Source of the DNA: Pseudoxanthobacter soli DSM 19599
GTDB taxonomy: Bacteria > Pseudomonadota > Alphaproteobacteria > Rhizobiales > Segnochrobactraceae
Direction: 5' to 3'
Assembly: GCA_945898215.1 (NCBI GenBank)
Contig: CAMDHY010000010.1
Location: forward strand, 1-64,000
DNA length: 64,000 bases
Shown: piece after piece, positions 46,279-54,587 of the stretch
Numbering within the stretch: the first letter of the stretch is position 1
How the letters are laid out: each line of letters starts with the position of its first letter
Program-made: the position numbers and the translations under genes
Notes under the pieces: model-generated
The model's input: only the letters and a program-made list of their open reading frames with translations
The model's database searches: none
What the model was told of the DNA's origin: nothing

Positions 46279-46887
46279 ATGATGGTGCTCCGCTCGGCCC
46301 CGCCGTCGCCCTTCGCCCGCAAGGTGCGCATCGGCGCCGCCCTCGTCGGTCTCGAGGACCGCATCACCCTCGAGAACACCGATGTCCGCGCCCCCGACCC
46401 CGCCTTCTTCGCCGAGAACCCAGTCGGCAAGCTGCCGGTGCTGGTGCTGGAGGACGGCAGTTCGCTCTACGATTCCCGCGTCATCCTCGAGTACCTCGAC
46501 CACCTCGCGGGTGGCGGCCGCCTCATTCCGACCGAGCCGGCCGAGCGCTTCGCGGCGCTGAAACTGCAGGCGCTCGCCGACGCCATGATGGAAGCGGCGC
46601 TCCTGCAGATTTACGAGGTTCGCTACCGGCCGGAGGCGCGGCGCCACGCCGAATGGGTGCGCTGGCAGGAGGGCAAGGTGGCGCGGGCGCTCGATGCGCT
46701 CCAGAAGGCGCCGCCGCTCCATCCCGAGCGGGCCGACGTCGGCCGCATCGCGCTCGCCTGCGCCCTCGGCTATCTCGACCTGCGCTTCGACGGCCGCTGG
46801 CGCCGCGAACACCCGAAGCTTGTCCGCTTCCTCGACGGCTTCGCCGCCGCGGTGCCGGCCTACGAGGCGACGAGCCCCCTCGGCTGA
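46279..46887 (+). CDS. Glutathione S-transferase family protein
   Basis: A 202-residue GST. The thioredoxin-like domain: VLRSAPPSPFARKVRIGAAL (Ser/Pro motif at the usual catalytic place), FFAENPVGKLPVLVLEDGSS with cis-Pro, LYDSRVILEYLDHLAGG with the glutathione-binding Asp-Ser. Helical C-terminal domain with ADVGRIALACALGYLDLRF (N-capping box). The subtype and substrate are unknown; it could act in detoxification or in aromatic catabolism. ATG 46279 lies 4 bp after apt. Confidence 0.9.
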   Translation: MMVLRSAPPSPFARKVRIGAALVGLEDRITLENTDVRAPDPAFFAENPVGKLPVLVLEDGSSLYDSRVILEYLDHLAGGGRLIPTEPAERFAALKLQALADAMMEAALLQIYEVRYRPEARRHAEWVRWQEGKVARALDALQKAPPLHPERADVGRIALACALGYLDLRFDGRWRREHPKLVRFLDGFAAAVPAYEATSPLG

Positions 46888-46941
46888 GCGGTCGTGCGCG
46901 GCTGCCAGGCGCGCCGGTCCCGCCGGCGTCCACGAACGAGA

Positions 46942-46970
46942 ACGGCCCGGCGGGGATGCCGCCGGGCCGT
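46942..46970. terminator. Bidirectional hairpin between gst and omp genes
   Basis: ACGGCCCGGCGG (46942-46953), 5-base loop, CCGCCGGGCCGT (46959-46970): a perfect 12-bp stem between the convergent GST gene (stop 46887) and the outer-membrane protein gene (stop 46994). T-runs are weak on both sides, but position and strength suggest a shared terminator. Confidence 0.7.
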
Positions 46971-46993
46971 CCCGTCGATGGCTCTGGGTTCGG

Positions 46994-47653
46994 TCAGAAC
47001 TTGTAGGCGACGCCGGCGCGGACGACGCTGGTATTGAGGTCGACGCCCTTGGCGTTGATCTTGTTGTAGTCCTGCTTGCCGTAGCCGGCATAGAGGTACT
47101 CGCCGCGGGCGACGATGTTCTCGGTGATGGCGCCCTCGACGCCGGCGCCAAGCGTCCAGCCGACGTGCGTCTGGCCTTCCGAGCCGCGGGCCTGCTTCTT
47201 CATGTTGTTGCCGGCAAAGGCGACGCCGCCGGTGCCGTAGACGAGGATGCGGTCGAAGGCGGCGCCGGCGCGGGCGCGGATCGTGCCCTGCCAGTCGGTG
47301 CGCGCCTCGTACTTGCGGCCGCCGATGCTGCGGTCGCCGGAGATGTCGGACCAGGAGATGTCGGCCTCGCCGCCGAGCACGAAGTTCGGCGTCAGCTGGG
47401 CGTTGTAGCCGCCATAGAGGCCGCCGATGACGCCGTCGGTGTCGATGCCACGGCGGCTGCCCTTGATCTTGCCGCGCGTCTCGCCCCAGCCGTAGCCGAT
47501 CTGGGCGCCGACATAGGGGCCGGCCCAGCTGAACACCGTCGGGCCGTAGACCTCGGGGGCCACCGGCGCGACCGGGTCATAGAGATCGGCGGAGATCGCC
47601 GGCGAGGCGATCAGGACGGTCGCAGCCGCAGCGGCGGCAATCAGGTGCTTCAT
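46994..47653 (-). CDS. Omp25/Omp31-like outer membrane beta-barrel protein (copy A)
   Basis: A 219-residue 8-stranded barrel. Signal peptide MKHLIAAAAAATVLIASPAI (cleavage at ISA-D), then the family opening FSWAGPYVGAQIGYGWGETR, IGGLYGGYNAQLTPNFVLGG with EADISWS, TDWQGTIRARAGAAFDRILV plus YGTGGVAFAG, VGWTLGAGVEGAITENIVAR and a terminal VVRAGVAYKF with C-terminal Phe for BAM recognition. In Brucella and Rhizobium these are abundant outer-membrane proteins anchored to peptidoglycan or LPS. ATG 47653 with GGAG 8 bases upstream. It is a paralogue of the next gene. Confidence 0.92.
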   Translation of the reverse strand: MKHLIAAAAAATVLIASPAISADLYDPVAPVAPEVYGPTVFSWAGPYVGAQIGYGWGETRGKIKGSRRGIDTDGVIGGLYGGYNAQLTPNFVLGGEADISWSDISGDRSIGGRKYEARTDWQGTIRARAGAAFDRILVYGTGGVAFAGNNMKKQARGSEGQTHVGWTLGAGVEGAITENIVARGEYLYAGYGKQDYNKINAKGVDLNTSVVRAGVAYKF

Positions 47654-47965
47654 GGCATTCACTCCAGTACGCGGCGCCGATATCTGCTTTCAGATCATCA
47701 CGTGACGACATCGCGCGATGATCGTGGCTGTCAAAATGCATCAGCCCGGCAGGGTTGGTTGCAAAGTCGTGGTCATTGCTTGGCATGATTAAGCGCTGCC
47801 AAACGGGAGACGCAAGATTTTCCGTGAATTGCTGCGAGCCTTGGTGAACCACGAGTTAATGCCGATGCGTCAGGGGGCTGGTCCGGAACGAAAAAGGGCC
47901 CCGACGACGCCGTCGGGGCCCTTCGATCTTTCGCCGGCACCCGTCGGGTGCCGCGCGCCGCCGTG
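47654..47965. other. Intergenic region between the two outer-membrane protein genes
   Basis: About 312 bp with no gene. The left part (47660-47870) is the promoter/leader of copy A, comparatively AT-rich; I could not fix a promoter with confidence. The right part holds the terminator of copy B (47894-47923). Confidence 0.5.
47889..47923 (-). terminator. Rho-independent terminator of outer-membrane gene copy B
   Basis: On the minus strand AAGGGCCCCGACG, loop GCGT, CGTCGGGGCCCTT, followed by TTT and then CGTTCC: stem 47894-47923 (13 bp), T-run at 47891-47895 read on the minus strand. It lies 43-72 bp after the stop of copy B at 47966. Strong stem plus T-run makes this a confident terminator, and separates the two omp genes transcriptionally. 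Confidence 0.85.
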
Positions 47966-48628
47966 TCAGAACTTGTAGGCGACGCCGGCGCGGATGATGT
48001 TGTCGTTGAAGTCCGACTTCACCCGCGTGCCGCCGATGTTCGACGAATCGCTGCCGAAGTCGACGTACTGGTACTCGAGGCGGCCGACGATGTTGTCGGT
48101 GAAGGCCGTCTCGACACCGGCGCCGAGGGTCCAGCCGACCTTGTTCTTCGTCTCGCTGCCGGCGCCACGGACCTTGGTCTCGAGGTCAGCGAAGGCGACA
48201 CCACCGGTGCCGTAGACGAGGAAGCGGTCGAAGGTGCCGCCGACGCGGGCGCGGATCGTCGACATCCAGGTGTTGTCCTGGCTGATGCGCGAACCGCCGA
48301 CGCGACCGTCACCGCTCTGGCCGGTGAAGACGAAGTCCGCCTCCGCACCGATCAGGAAGTTCGGGTGGACCTGGAAGTTGTAGCCGGCGTAGATGCCGCC
48401 GAGGACGCCGTCGAGGTCGATGTCGCGCGAGCGACCACCGGTGCGGGTTTCGGCCTGGCCGAAGCCGTAGCCGACGGTGGCACCGACATAGGGACCGGTC
48501 CAGTTGAACACGGTCGCACCGTAGACCTCGGGGGTCACTTCGGTGAGCGCCGGCTCGGGCAGGTCGGCGGCGAGAGCCGGGCCGGCCAGGCCGAGCAGGG
48601 CGGCCGAGGAGAGTAGCAGTCGTTTCAT
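47966..48628 (-). CDS. Omp25/Omp31-like outer membrane beta-barrel protein (copy B)
   Basis: A 220-residue paralogue of copy A. Signal peptide MKRLLLSSAALLGLAGPALA, then TVFNWTGPYVGATVGYGFGQ, LGGIYAGYNFQVHPNFLIGA, EADFVFTGQSG, TIRARVGGTFDRFLVYGTGG, VGWTLGAGVETAFTDNIVGR and terminal NIIRAGVAYKF. Both copies share strand order and length, differing mainly in loops. ATG 48628. It has its own terminator and about 190 bp of upstream non-coding DNA, so it is expressed independently of copy A. Confidence 0.92.
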   Translation of the reverse strand: MKRLLLSSAALLGLAGPALAADLPEPALTEVTPEVYGATVFNWTGPYVGATVGYGFGQAETRTGGRSRDIDLDGVLGGIYAGYNFQVHPNFLIGAEADFVFTGQSGDGRVGGSRISQDNTWMSTIRARVGGTFDRFLVYGTGGVAFADLETKVRGAGSETKNKVGWTLGAGVETAFTDNIVGRLEYQYVDFGSDSSNIGGTRVKSDFNDNIIRAGVAYKF

Positions 48629-48819
48629 GTCTTCGACTCCAAGCACGCGGTACAGCGGAAGCGGCGGTGACCGGCCGAACCGGTCGGGGCGCGTCGTCGC
48701 GTCCGTCGGGAACGAGAGCGCACGGCAAGGGTTCCGCGGCGCCGCCCGGTTCGTAGAGACCGTGGGAGTCCGGCCACAGAAGGGCGCGATTGCGGCGCCT
48801 CCTGCCACACACGTGGCGG

Positions 48820-49872
48820 TCAGAGGTCGGCGTTTCCAGGGATTCCGGGGCTCTTGCCGAGTTCAAGGCCCACCCGGGCCAGCACAGGCGCCAAGGCGGC
48901 GAGGAGCGGCTCCGCCGGATGCGCCGCCATCGGCCGAATTGCGGCGAACGCTTCCGCCAGTGACTGTGGCGTGACGGCCACAACGCCCATCCGCCGGATC
49001 AGGCCCTGCGATGCCAGATGATCGAAGGCCTCGTCGTCGCGCGTCGGACGTCGGTCGGCCGGGGCGAGCGTCACCACCGGCCGGCGCGCGGCGACGGCCT
49101 CGAAGACCATGGTGGCGGAGTCGTCGGTGACGAGCAGGGCGTCGGCGCCGAAGAAGTGGTCGAGTGGCACGGCCGGTGCCCGGCCGAAGATCGCCAGCGT
49201 CTCGACCGCGCCGGTCGCGGCGAGCGCCTGGAGCGCCGCGATGGCTTCGGACGGTGTGCGTCGCGAGGTGGTGATGTGCAGCCGGACACCGGTTGCCGAG
49301 GCGATATGGCCGAGCCGGGCGGCGAGGGCGGTCCAGTCGGTCTCGCTCCAGCGGTGGCTCGGGGTCGGACCGCCGACCAGCACGCCGAGGCTGGCGCCGG
49401 CAAGGTCGTCGGCGGTCGCGATCGGGTGGGGAGACGGCAGGCGGTCGGGGTCGATCAGCGTCGGCTTCGCCGCGAGCACGTGCCGCGGCCGCGAGGCGTG
49501 GCTCGGGAAGGTGGTCAGCACGGCGGCGAAGTCGTCCTCGGCGAGGTCGCGGATCGTGCCGATGAAGACGTTGGGCGCGCCGGTCAACCGTTGGGCGAGC
49601 ACGATCGCCGCCAGGGTGTCCGACCCCGCCGAGACAATGAGATCCGGTCGGCCGATCGCTGCGCCTCCGAGCCCGCAGGCGAGCCGCAGCAACAGCGCCG
49701 GCGGCACGTGCGCCCGCACGAGCCAACGCAGGAGCGTGCCGTTGAGGACGGGGCGCGGGCGCACCTCGAGGCGGCGCACCCGCACATCGCGGCGTCGCGC
49801 CAGGGCGGCGGCGAGGCCCTCGCTCTGGCGGAAGTGGCCTGGGCGGGCGTCGGCGAAGATCAGGATGTCCAC
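48820..49872 (-). CDS. ELM1/GtrOC1-family protein (DUF1022)
   Basis: A 350-residue protein. The family signature reads ILIFADARPGHFRQSEGLAA (usual DGKPGHxNQSxGL, here D-A-R-P-G-H-x-x-Q-S), followed by LIVSAGSDTLAAIVLAQRL, VFIGTIRDLAEDDFAAVLTT, LGVLVGGPTPSHRWSETDW and a nucleotide-sugar-binding-like C-terminal block GADALLVTDDSATMVFEAVA. The fold resembles GT-B glycosyltransferases. Plant ELM1 acts in mitochondrial division, while bacterial members often neighbour cell-envelope genes, and function is unproven. ATG 49872. It lies 191 bp before omp copy B on the same strand. Confidence 0.88.
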   Translation of the reverse strand: MDILIFADARPGHFRQSEGLAAALARRRDVRVRRLEVRPRPVLNGTLLRWLVRAHVPPALLLRLACGLGGAAIGRPDLIVSAGSDTLAAIVLAQRLTGAPNVFIGTIRDLAEDDFAAVLTTFPSHASRPRHVLAAKPTLIDPDRLPSPHPIATADDLAGASLGVLVGGPTPSHRWSETDWTALAARLGHIASATGVRLHITTSRRTPSEAIAALQALAATGAVETLAIFGRAPAVPLDHFFGADALLVTDDSATMVFEAVAARRPVVTLAPADRRPTRDDEAFDHLASQGLIRRMGVVAVTPQSLAEAFAAIRPMAAHPAEPLLAALAPVLARVGLELGKSPGIPGNADL

Positions 49873-50010
49873 GTCGGCCTGCAGGTCGGAGGAGGCGGTT
49901 GGGCGCCGCTGCGGTGCGACGCGATCCTAGAGCATATCCCGCTCCCGGGGAGCAGATCGGGGCGGGCTTTGCGCCCGGCGGCCGGGCCGCCGCCGGGGTA
50001 ACGCCCTCGA

Positions 50011-50640
50011 TCAGCCCGCCACGGGCGGCCGCGCCGGTGGCGCGAGCAGCCGCTCGACCTCCGCCCGGAGACGCGTGCGGGCCCGGTGCAGCAGCACCCG
50101 CTGGTTCTGCGGCGTGATCTCGAGCAGGCGGCAGACCTCCGCCGTCTCGACCTCCTCGACGTCGCACAGGAGCAGCACCGCCCGCTGCATCGGGGCGAGG
50201 TGCTCGATCGCCGCCGAGACGTGGTCCCACAGCTGCCGCCCGGCGACGATGCGCTCCGGGTCGAGGCCGTCGAGGCGGGGCGGCGGCAGCCGCCAGTGAC
50301 CGTCGCTGCGGAAGCGGTCGTCGAGGTCGCCGTCATCCTCCTCGAACGAGGCGACGAGCACGGTGCGGGCATCGCGGCGGACCCGCGTGCGGGCGCGGTT
50401 GAGGACGATCGCGGCGAGCCACGTCGATAGCCGCGCGGTGCCGTGGAAGCCGTCGATGGCGCCGATCGCCGCCGTCCAGGCGTCCTGCGCCACCTCCTCG
50501 GCGGACGCGGCGTTGCCGATGATGCCGGCGGCGAGAGCCACCAGCGTCGCGTGATGCCGCTGCACCACCGCCCGCCAGGCCGACGGCTCGCGGCGGCGCA
50601 GGCGCGCCACGAGGTCGGCGGCTTCGGGCTCAGGCGACAT
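50011..50640 (-). CDS. RNA polymerase ECF-type sigma factor
   Basis: A 209-residue group IV sigma factor. Region 2: EPSAWRAVVQRHHATLVALA, NAASAEEVAQDAWTAAIGAI, FHGTARLSTWLAAIVLNRAR; region 4: SAAIEHLAPMQRAVLLLCDV, EEVETAEVCRLLEITPQNQR, VLLHRARTRLRAEVERLL. A ~45-residue linker (GDLDDRFRSDGHWRLPPPRL) is longer than in many ECFs. ATG 50640. No anti-sigma factor or zinc-finger protein gene follows within the 138 bp before ELM1, unlike most ECF operons, so how it is controlled is unclear. Confidence 0.9.
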   Translation of the reverse strand: MSPEPEAADLVARLRRREPSAWRAVVQRHHATLVALAAGIIGNAASAEEVAQDAWTAAIGAIDGFHGTARLSTWLAAIVLNRARTRVRRDARTVLVASFEEDDGDLDDRFRSDGHWRLPPPRLDGLDPERIVAGRQLWDHVSAAIEHLAPMQRAVLLLCDVEEVETAEVCRLLEITPQNQRVLLHRARTRLRAEVERLLAPPARPPVAG

Positions 50641-50764
50641 CGGCGGCACGATCCCTCGCGAGCGCCCGCCCTGTCGGGCGCCCGGCGCCCGAGGATGGTG
50701 CGCGCCGATTGCGTCGCCGGGAAGCCCGACAAGGGACGGATGGCCCTCGCCGACGGGCGACGGA

Positions 50765-51943
50765 TCAGCGCGGCGGGGCGACGCCGTGGCGCTTGGCGAG
50801 CTCGCGGGCGATGACGAGCTGCTGGATCTGGCTCGTGCCCTCGTAGAGGCGGAGCAGCCGGACGTCGCGGTAGAAGCGCTCGATCGGGTACTCGGCCATG
50901 TAGCCGGCACCGCCGAACACCTGGACGATGCGGTCGGCGACGCGGCCGACCATCTCGGTGGCGTAAAGCTTGGAGGCGGAGGCCTCGAGGATCGCCTTGC
51001 CGTCGCGGTCGTAGGCGTCGGCCGAGGCGCGCACGAGGGCCTGTGCGGCGAGGCGTTCCACCTCGCAGTCGGCGAGCAGCGCCTGCACCAGCTGGAACTC
51101 GGCGATCGGCTTGCCGAACTGCTTGCGCTCGGCGGCGTAGCGGACGCCCTCCTCGACAAGGCGGCCGGCGTTGCCGACGGCGGTGGCGGCGATGTTGAGG
51201 CGGCCGCGGTCGAGCACGCGCATGGCGATGGAGAAACCCTCGCCCGGCGCGCCGAGACGGTTCTCCACCGGCACGCGGACGTTGTCGAAGGTGACGTCGG
51301 CGGTCTTGGCGCCGCGCTGGCCCATCTTGCGGTCGGGCTTGCCGACGGTGAGGCCGGGCAGGCCCGCCGGCACCAGGAAGGCGCTGATGCCCGCCGCCCC
51401 CGGCTTGTCCTCGCTCCGCGCCATCACCGTGAAGAGGTCGGCCACCGGCGCGTTGGTGATGTAGCGCTTGCCGCCGTTCAGCACGTAGTGGTCGCCGTCG
51501 AGGCGGGCGGTGGTGCGCAGCCCGGCGGCGTCGGAGCCGGCCTCGGGCTCGGTCAGGGCGAAGGAGCCGATCATCTCGCCCGACGCGAGCCTGGTCAGAT
51601 AGCGCTGCTTCTGCTCTTCCGCGCCGGCGAGGATGAGGCCGCGGGCGCCGATGCCGATGTTGGTGCCGAAGACGGAGCGGAAGGCCGGCGAGGTGCGGCC
51701 GAACACCATCATCAGCTCGCATTCCTGCCGGCAGGTGACGCCGAGCCCGCCGTATTCGGTCGGCGCCGTCAGCCCGAACAGGCCGAGGTCGCGCATCTCG
51801 GCGACCAGGTCCGCCGGCACCGCGTCGTCCTCGTCGACCTGTCGCTCCATCGGCACCAGCCGGTCGCGCACGAAGCGGTCGACGGCGTCGATCAGGGCGG
51901 CGAAGGTGTCGTCGTCGGGATGGTCGGTGGACTGGCTGGTCAC
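50765..51943 (-). CDS. Acyl-CoA dehydrogenase
   Basis: A 392-residue FAD enzyme oxidising an acyl-CoA to the 2-enoyl-CoA. LFGLTAPTEYGGLGVTCRQE, IGSFALTEPEAGSDAAGLRT, YVLNGGKRYITNAPVADLFT, RGRLNIAATAVGNAGRLVEE, RKQFGKPIAEFQLVQALLAD, VADRIVQVFGGAGYMAEYPI and the C-terminal YEGTSQIQQLVIAREL (catalytic-type Glu in LYEGTS) follow the family order. The substrate chain is unknown; the neighbouring livFGMHK-paa genes suggest branched or aromatic acyl groups. It is separated from livF by about 165 bp containing two copies of GATCCRTGATCAC. Confidence 0.93.
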   Translation of the reverse strand: MTSQSTDHPDDDTFAALIDAVDRFVRDRLVPMERQVDEDDAVPADLVAEMRDLGLFGLTAPTEYGGLGVTCRQECELMMVFGRTSPAFRSVFGTNIGIGARGLILAGAEEQKQRYLTRLASGEMIGSFALTEPEAGSDAAGLRTTARLDGDHYVLNGGKRYITNAPVADLFTVMARSEDKPGAAGISAFLVPAGLPGLTVGKPDRKMGQRGAKTADVTFDNVRVPVENRLGAPGEGFSIAMRVLDRGRLNIAATAVGNAGRLVEEGVRYAAERKQFGKPIAEFQLVQALLADCEVERLAAQALVRASADAYDRDGKAILEASASKLYATEMVGRVADRIVQVFGGAGYMAEYPIERFYRDVRLLRLYEGTSQIQQLVIARELAKRHGVAPPR

Positions 51944-52046
51944 GGGTGGCTCCGGCTATCCTCGGGCGGCGTCTGACGCGCGCCGCTCGCGGACGTTCCT
52001 AGCGCCGGCGAGGGCGAGGCGCCACCCGGCCGGGACCTTGATCCGC

Positions 52047-52113
52047 GATCCATGATCACGGTCGAAGGGTGGGCTTCGCGCGCTCCGGCCACGTTTCGTG
52101 ATCCGTGATCACA
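52047..52113. repeat. Two copies of GATCCRTGATCAC near the end of livF
   Basis: GATCCATGATCACG (52047-52060) and GATCCGTGATCACA (52100-52113). The second contains a GTGATC-CGT-GATCAC dyad (52098-52112) and overlaps the livF stop. They lie in the gap between livF and the acyl-CoA dehydrogenase gene, 85-160 bp upstream of the latter's start in the transcriptional sense, so they could serve a regulator of that gene or be part of an untranslated hairpin. Confidence 0.45.
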
Positions 52114-52816
52114 CCCCGAGATACGCCTCGCGCACCTTCGGGTCGTCGAGGAGGGCGCGGCCAGTGCCGGTCAGCGTCACGGTGCCGAGCTCCAGCACGT
52201 AGCCGCGGTCGGCGATGGCGAGTGCGGCGGCGGCGTTCTGCTCGACGAGCAGCACCGTCATGCCCTCAGAGCGCAGGCGAGTGATGGCGGCGAGGATCTG
52301 GTCGACGATCACCGGTGCGAGCCCGAGCGAGGGCTCGTCCAGCAGCAGCAGCTTCGGCGCCGCCATCAGGGCACGGCCGATCGCCAGCATCTGCTGCTGG
52401 CCGCCCGACAGCGAGCCCGCCGCCTGGCGGCGCCGCTCCTTCAGGATCGGAAACAGCGTGAAGCAGCGCTCGAGGTCGGCCGTCGCGGCCGCAGCCCCGT
52501 CGCGCCGCCGGTAGCCGCCGAGGCGGAGGTTGTCCTCGACCGACAGCGGCGCGAACACCTGCCGGCCCTCCGGCGACTGCGAGATGCCCCGCGCCACGCG
52601 CACGTGCGACGCCAGACGCTCGATCGGCTGGCCCTCGAAGACGATGCGGCCGGCGGCGGCGGGCTCGATGCCGGAGATGGTGCGGAGGAGCGTCGTCTTG
52701 CCGGCGCCATTCGCGCCGACCAGCGCCACGATCTCGCCGGCGCCGACGGTGAGGTCGACGCCCTTCAGCGCCTCGATGCGGCCGTAGCGCGCCTTCAGGC
52801 CCTCAACGGTCAGCAC
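52109..52816 (-). CDS. livF: LIV-type ABC transporter ATP-binding protein LivF
   Basis: A 235-residue ATPase of the HAAT (branched-chain amino acid-type) importer. Walker A GANGAGKTTLL, signature LSGGQQQMLAIGRAL, Walker B KLLLLDEPSLGLAP, switch His replaced by EQNAAAALAIADRGYV as usual in LivF. It works as heterodimer with LivG. Start 14 bp inside the end of livG. Confidence 0.93.
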   Translation of the reverse strand: MLTVEGLKARYGRIEALKGVDLTVGAGEIVALVGANGAGKTTLLRTISGIEPAAAGRIVFEGQPIERLASHVRVARGISQSPEGRQVFAPLSVEDNLRLGGYRRRDGAAAATADLERCFTLFPILKERRRQAAGSLSGGQQQMLAIGRALMAAPKLLLLDEPSLGLAPVIVDQILAAITRLRSEGMTVLLVEQNAAAALAIADRGYVLELGTVTLTGTGRALLDDPKVREAYLGV

Positions 52817-53615
52817 GCGCCGCCTCCGTCTCCCCGTGGCTGCCGAGATAGGCCTCGATGACGCGCGGGTCGGCGCGCACCTCCGCCGGCGTTCCGACGA
52901 CGAGGGGCTTGCCCTGCACCAGCACGAGGATGCGCGAGGAGATCTTCATCACGAGCTTCATGTCGTGCTCGACCAGCACCACGGCGACGCCACCCTCCGC
53001 CACCGCGTGGATCAACTGGTCGATCTCCTCGGTCTCCACCGCGTTGCAGCCGGCGGCGGGCTCGTCGAGCAAGAGCACCTTCGGCTCGGTGGCGAGCGCG
53101 CGGGCGATCTCGAGGCGCTTCAGGGCGCCGTAGGGGAGCGCACCGGCGGGCTGGTCGGCGAGGTCGGCGAGGCCGACGCGGTCGAGCAGGGCCAACGCCG
53201 CCGCCCGCGTGGCGCGGTTCTGCCGGCCGACCGAGGGCAGCGCCAGAAGGTCGGCGAAGAAGCCGGTCTTCTCGGCCATGTGGCGGCCGACCATGACGTT
53301 TTCGACCGCCGTCATGCGGAAGAAGATCTGCAGGTTCTGGAAGGTGCGCGACAGGCCGCGACGGGCGAGGCGGGCGGGGGCGAGCCCCGTCGCCTCCTGG
53401 CCTGCGATGCGCACGCGGCCCGAGGTCGGCCGGTAGAGCCCGGAGACGATGTTGAACAGCGTCGTCTTGCCGGCGCCGTTCGGGCCGATGATCGAGAACA
53501 CCTCGCCCGGGTGGGCGCGGAAGCTGACGCCGTCCAGCGCCCGGATGCCGCCAAAGGAGATGCCGACGCCGTCGACCTCCAGCGCCGCCGCGTTCGAGGT
53601 GCGCGTCGCCGTCAT
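52803..53615 (-). CDS. livG: LIV-type ABC transporter ATP-binding protein LivG
   Basis: A 270-residue ATPase. Walker A IIGPNGAGKTTLFN, LSRTFQNLQIFFRMTAVENV, signature region GALPYGALKRLEIARALATE, Walker B KVLLLDEPAAGCN, switch VVLVEHDMKLVMKIS. The signature glycines follow the LivG variant PYGxxKRLEIARAL. ATG 53615; its start overlaps the livM stop by 4 bp. Partner of LivF. Confidence 0.93.
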   Translation of the reverse strand: MTATRTSNAAALEVDGVGISFGGIRALDGVSFRAHPGEVFSIIGPNGAGKTTLFNIVSGLYRPTSGRVRIAGQEATGLAPARLARRGLSRTFQNLQIFFRMTAVENVMVGRHMAEKTGFFADLLALPSVGRQNRATRAAALALLDRVGLADLADQPAGALPYGALKRLEIARALATEPKVLLLDEPAAGCNAVETEEIDQLIHAVAEGGVAVVLVEHDMKLVMKISSRILVLVQGKPLVVGTPAEVRADPRVIEAYLGSHGETEAARADR

Positions 53616-54586
53616 CGCCGCATCCCGCGGAAGAGGCCGATCAGGCCCGGCACGATGCCCTGCCGGAGGAAGATCATGAACACCATGATGAGGAGGCCGA
53701 GCACCGCCGTCTCGTATTCCTGCAGCACCGTCAGGGCCTGCGGCAGGGCGACCAGGATCGCCGCGCCGACGAGGGCGCCGACCACCGAGCCCATGCCGCC
53801 GATCACCACCATCGTCACGAACTCGACCGAGTGCATGAAGCTCGCCGTGTCCGGCGTGACGAAGCCGTTCATCAGCGCGAGCAGCGCGCCCGAGGTGGCG
53901 GCATAGACGGCGGCGACGACGAAGGCGGTGAGCTTGAGCCGCGCCGCGTCGACGCCGACCACCGACGCGGCGACCTCGCTGTCGTGCAGCGCGCGCAAGG
54001 CGCGACCCGTCGGGCTCGCCTCGAGGTTCAGCGCCAGCGCCACGCCGATGATCAGCGCCACGCCGGTGATCCAGTACCAGGTGAGCGCGCCGGTGACGCG
54101 CCAGCCAAACAGCTCGACCCGCTCCACCGGCATGCCGTCCGGACCACCGGTCCAGGCGCTCTCGCTGGTCAGCACGAGCGCGAGCAGCAGGCCGAAGCCG
54201 AGGGTGGCGACGGCGAGGTAGTAGCCCTTCAGCCGGAAGATCGGCTTGCCGACGATCCAGGCGACGAGGGCCGACAGCGCGATGCCGGCGAGCGCCGAGG
54301 GGATCGGCGGCACGCCGAGGTGGGTCGGCCCGATCGCCACTGCATAGGCACCGATGCCGAGGAAGGCGGCGTGGCCGAGGCTGACCTGCCCGGCGAGCCC
54401 CATCAGAAGGTTGAGGCCGACGACGGCGAGCCCCGAGGTCCACACTAGCGAGGCGACGCGGAGGTAGTAGTTCGACGGGAACACGAGCGGCAGCACCGCC
54501 ACCACCACCGTCACGAAGACAAGCGAGACGAGGCGCGGCGACCAGGTGCGGCGGCTAGGGGGCGACGTTGCGGCGGCGTCCGTCAT
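53612..54586 (-). CDS. livM: LIV-type ABC transporter permease LivM
   Basis: A 324-residue membrane permease with about 9-10 hydrophobic helices. NLLMGLAGQVSLGHAAFLGI and GRALRALHDSEVAASVVGVD are LivM hallmarks, and VVIGGMGSVVGALVGAAILV is the EAA-like coupling area. ATG 54586, one base after the livH stop (54588), and a 4-bp overlap with livG. Pairs with LivH. Confidence 0.93.
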   Translation of the reverse strand: MTDAAATSPPSRRTWSPRLVSLVFVTVVVAVLPLVFPSNYYLRVASLVWTSGLAVVGLNLLMGLAGQVSLGHAAFLGIGAYAVAIGPTHLGVPPIPSALAGIALSALVAWIVGKPIFRLKGYYLAVATLGFGLLLALVLTSESAWTGGPDGMPVERVELFGWRVTGALTWYWITGVALIIGVALALNLEASPTGRALRALHDSEVAASVVGVDAARLKLTAFVVAAVYAATSGALLALMNGFVTPDTASFMHSVEFVTMVVIGGMGSVVGALVGAAILVALPQALTVLQEYETAVLGLLIMVFMIFLRQGIVPGLIGLFRGMRR

Positions 54587-54587
54587 C

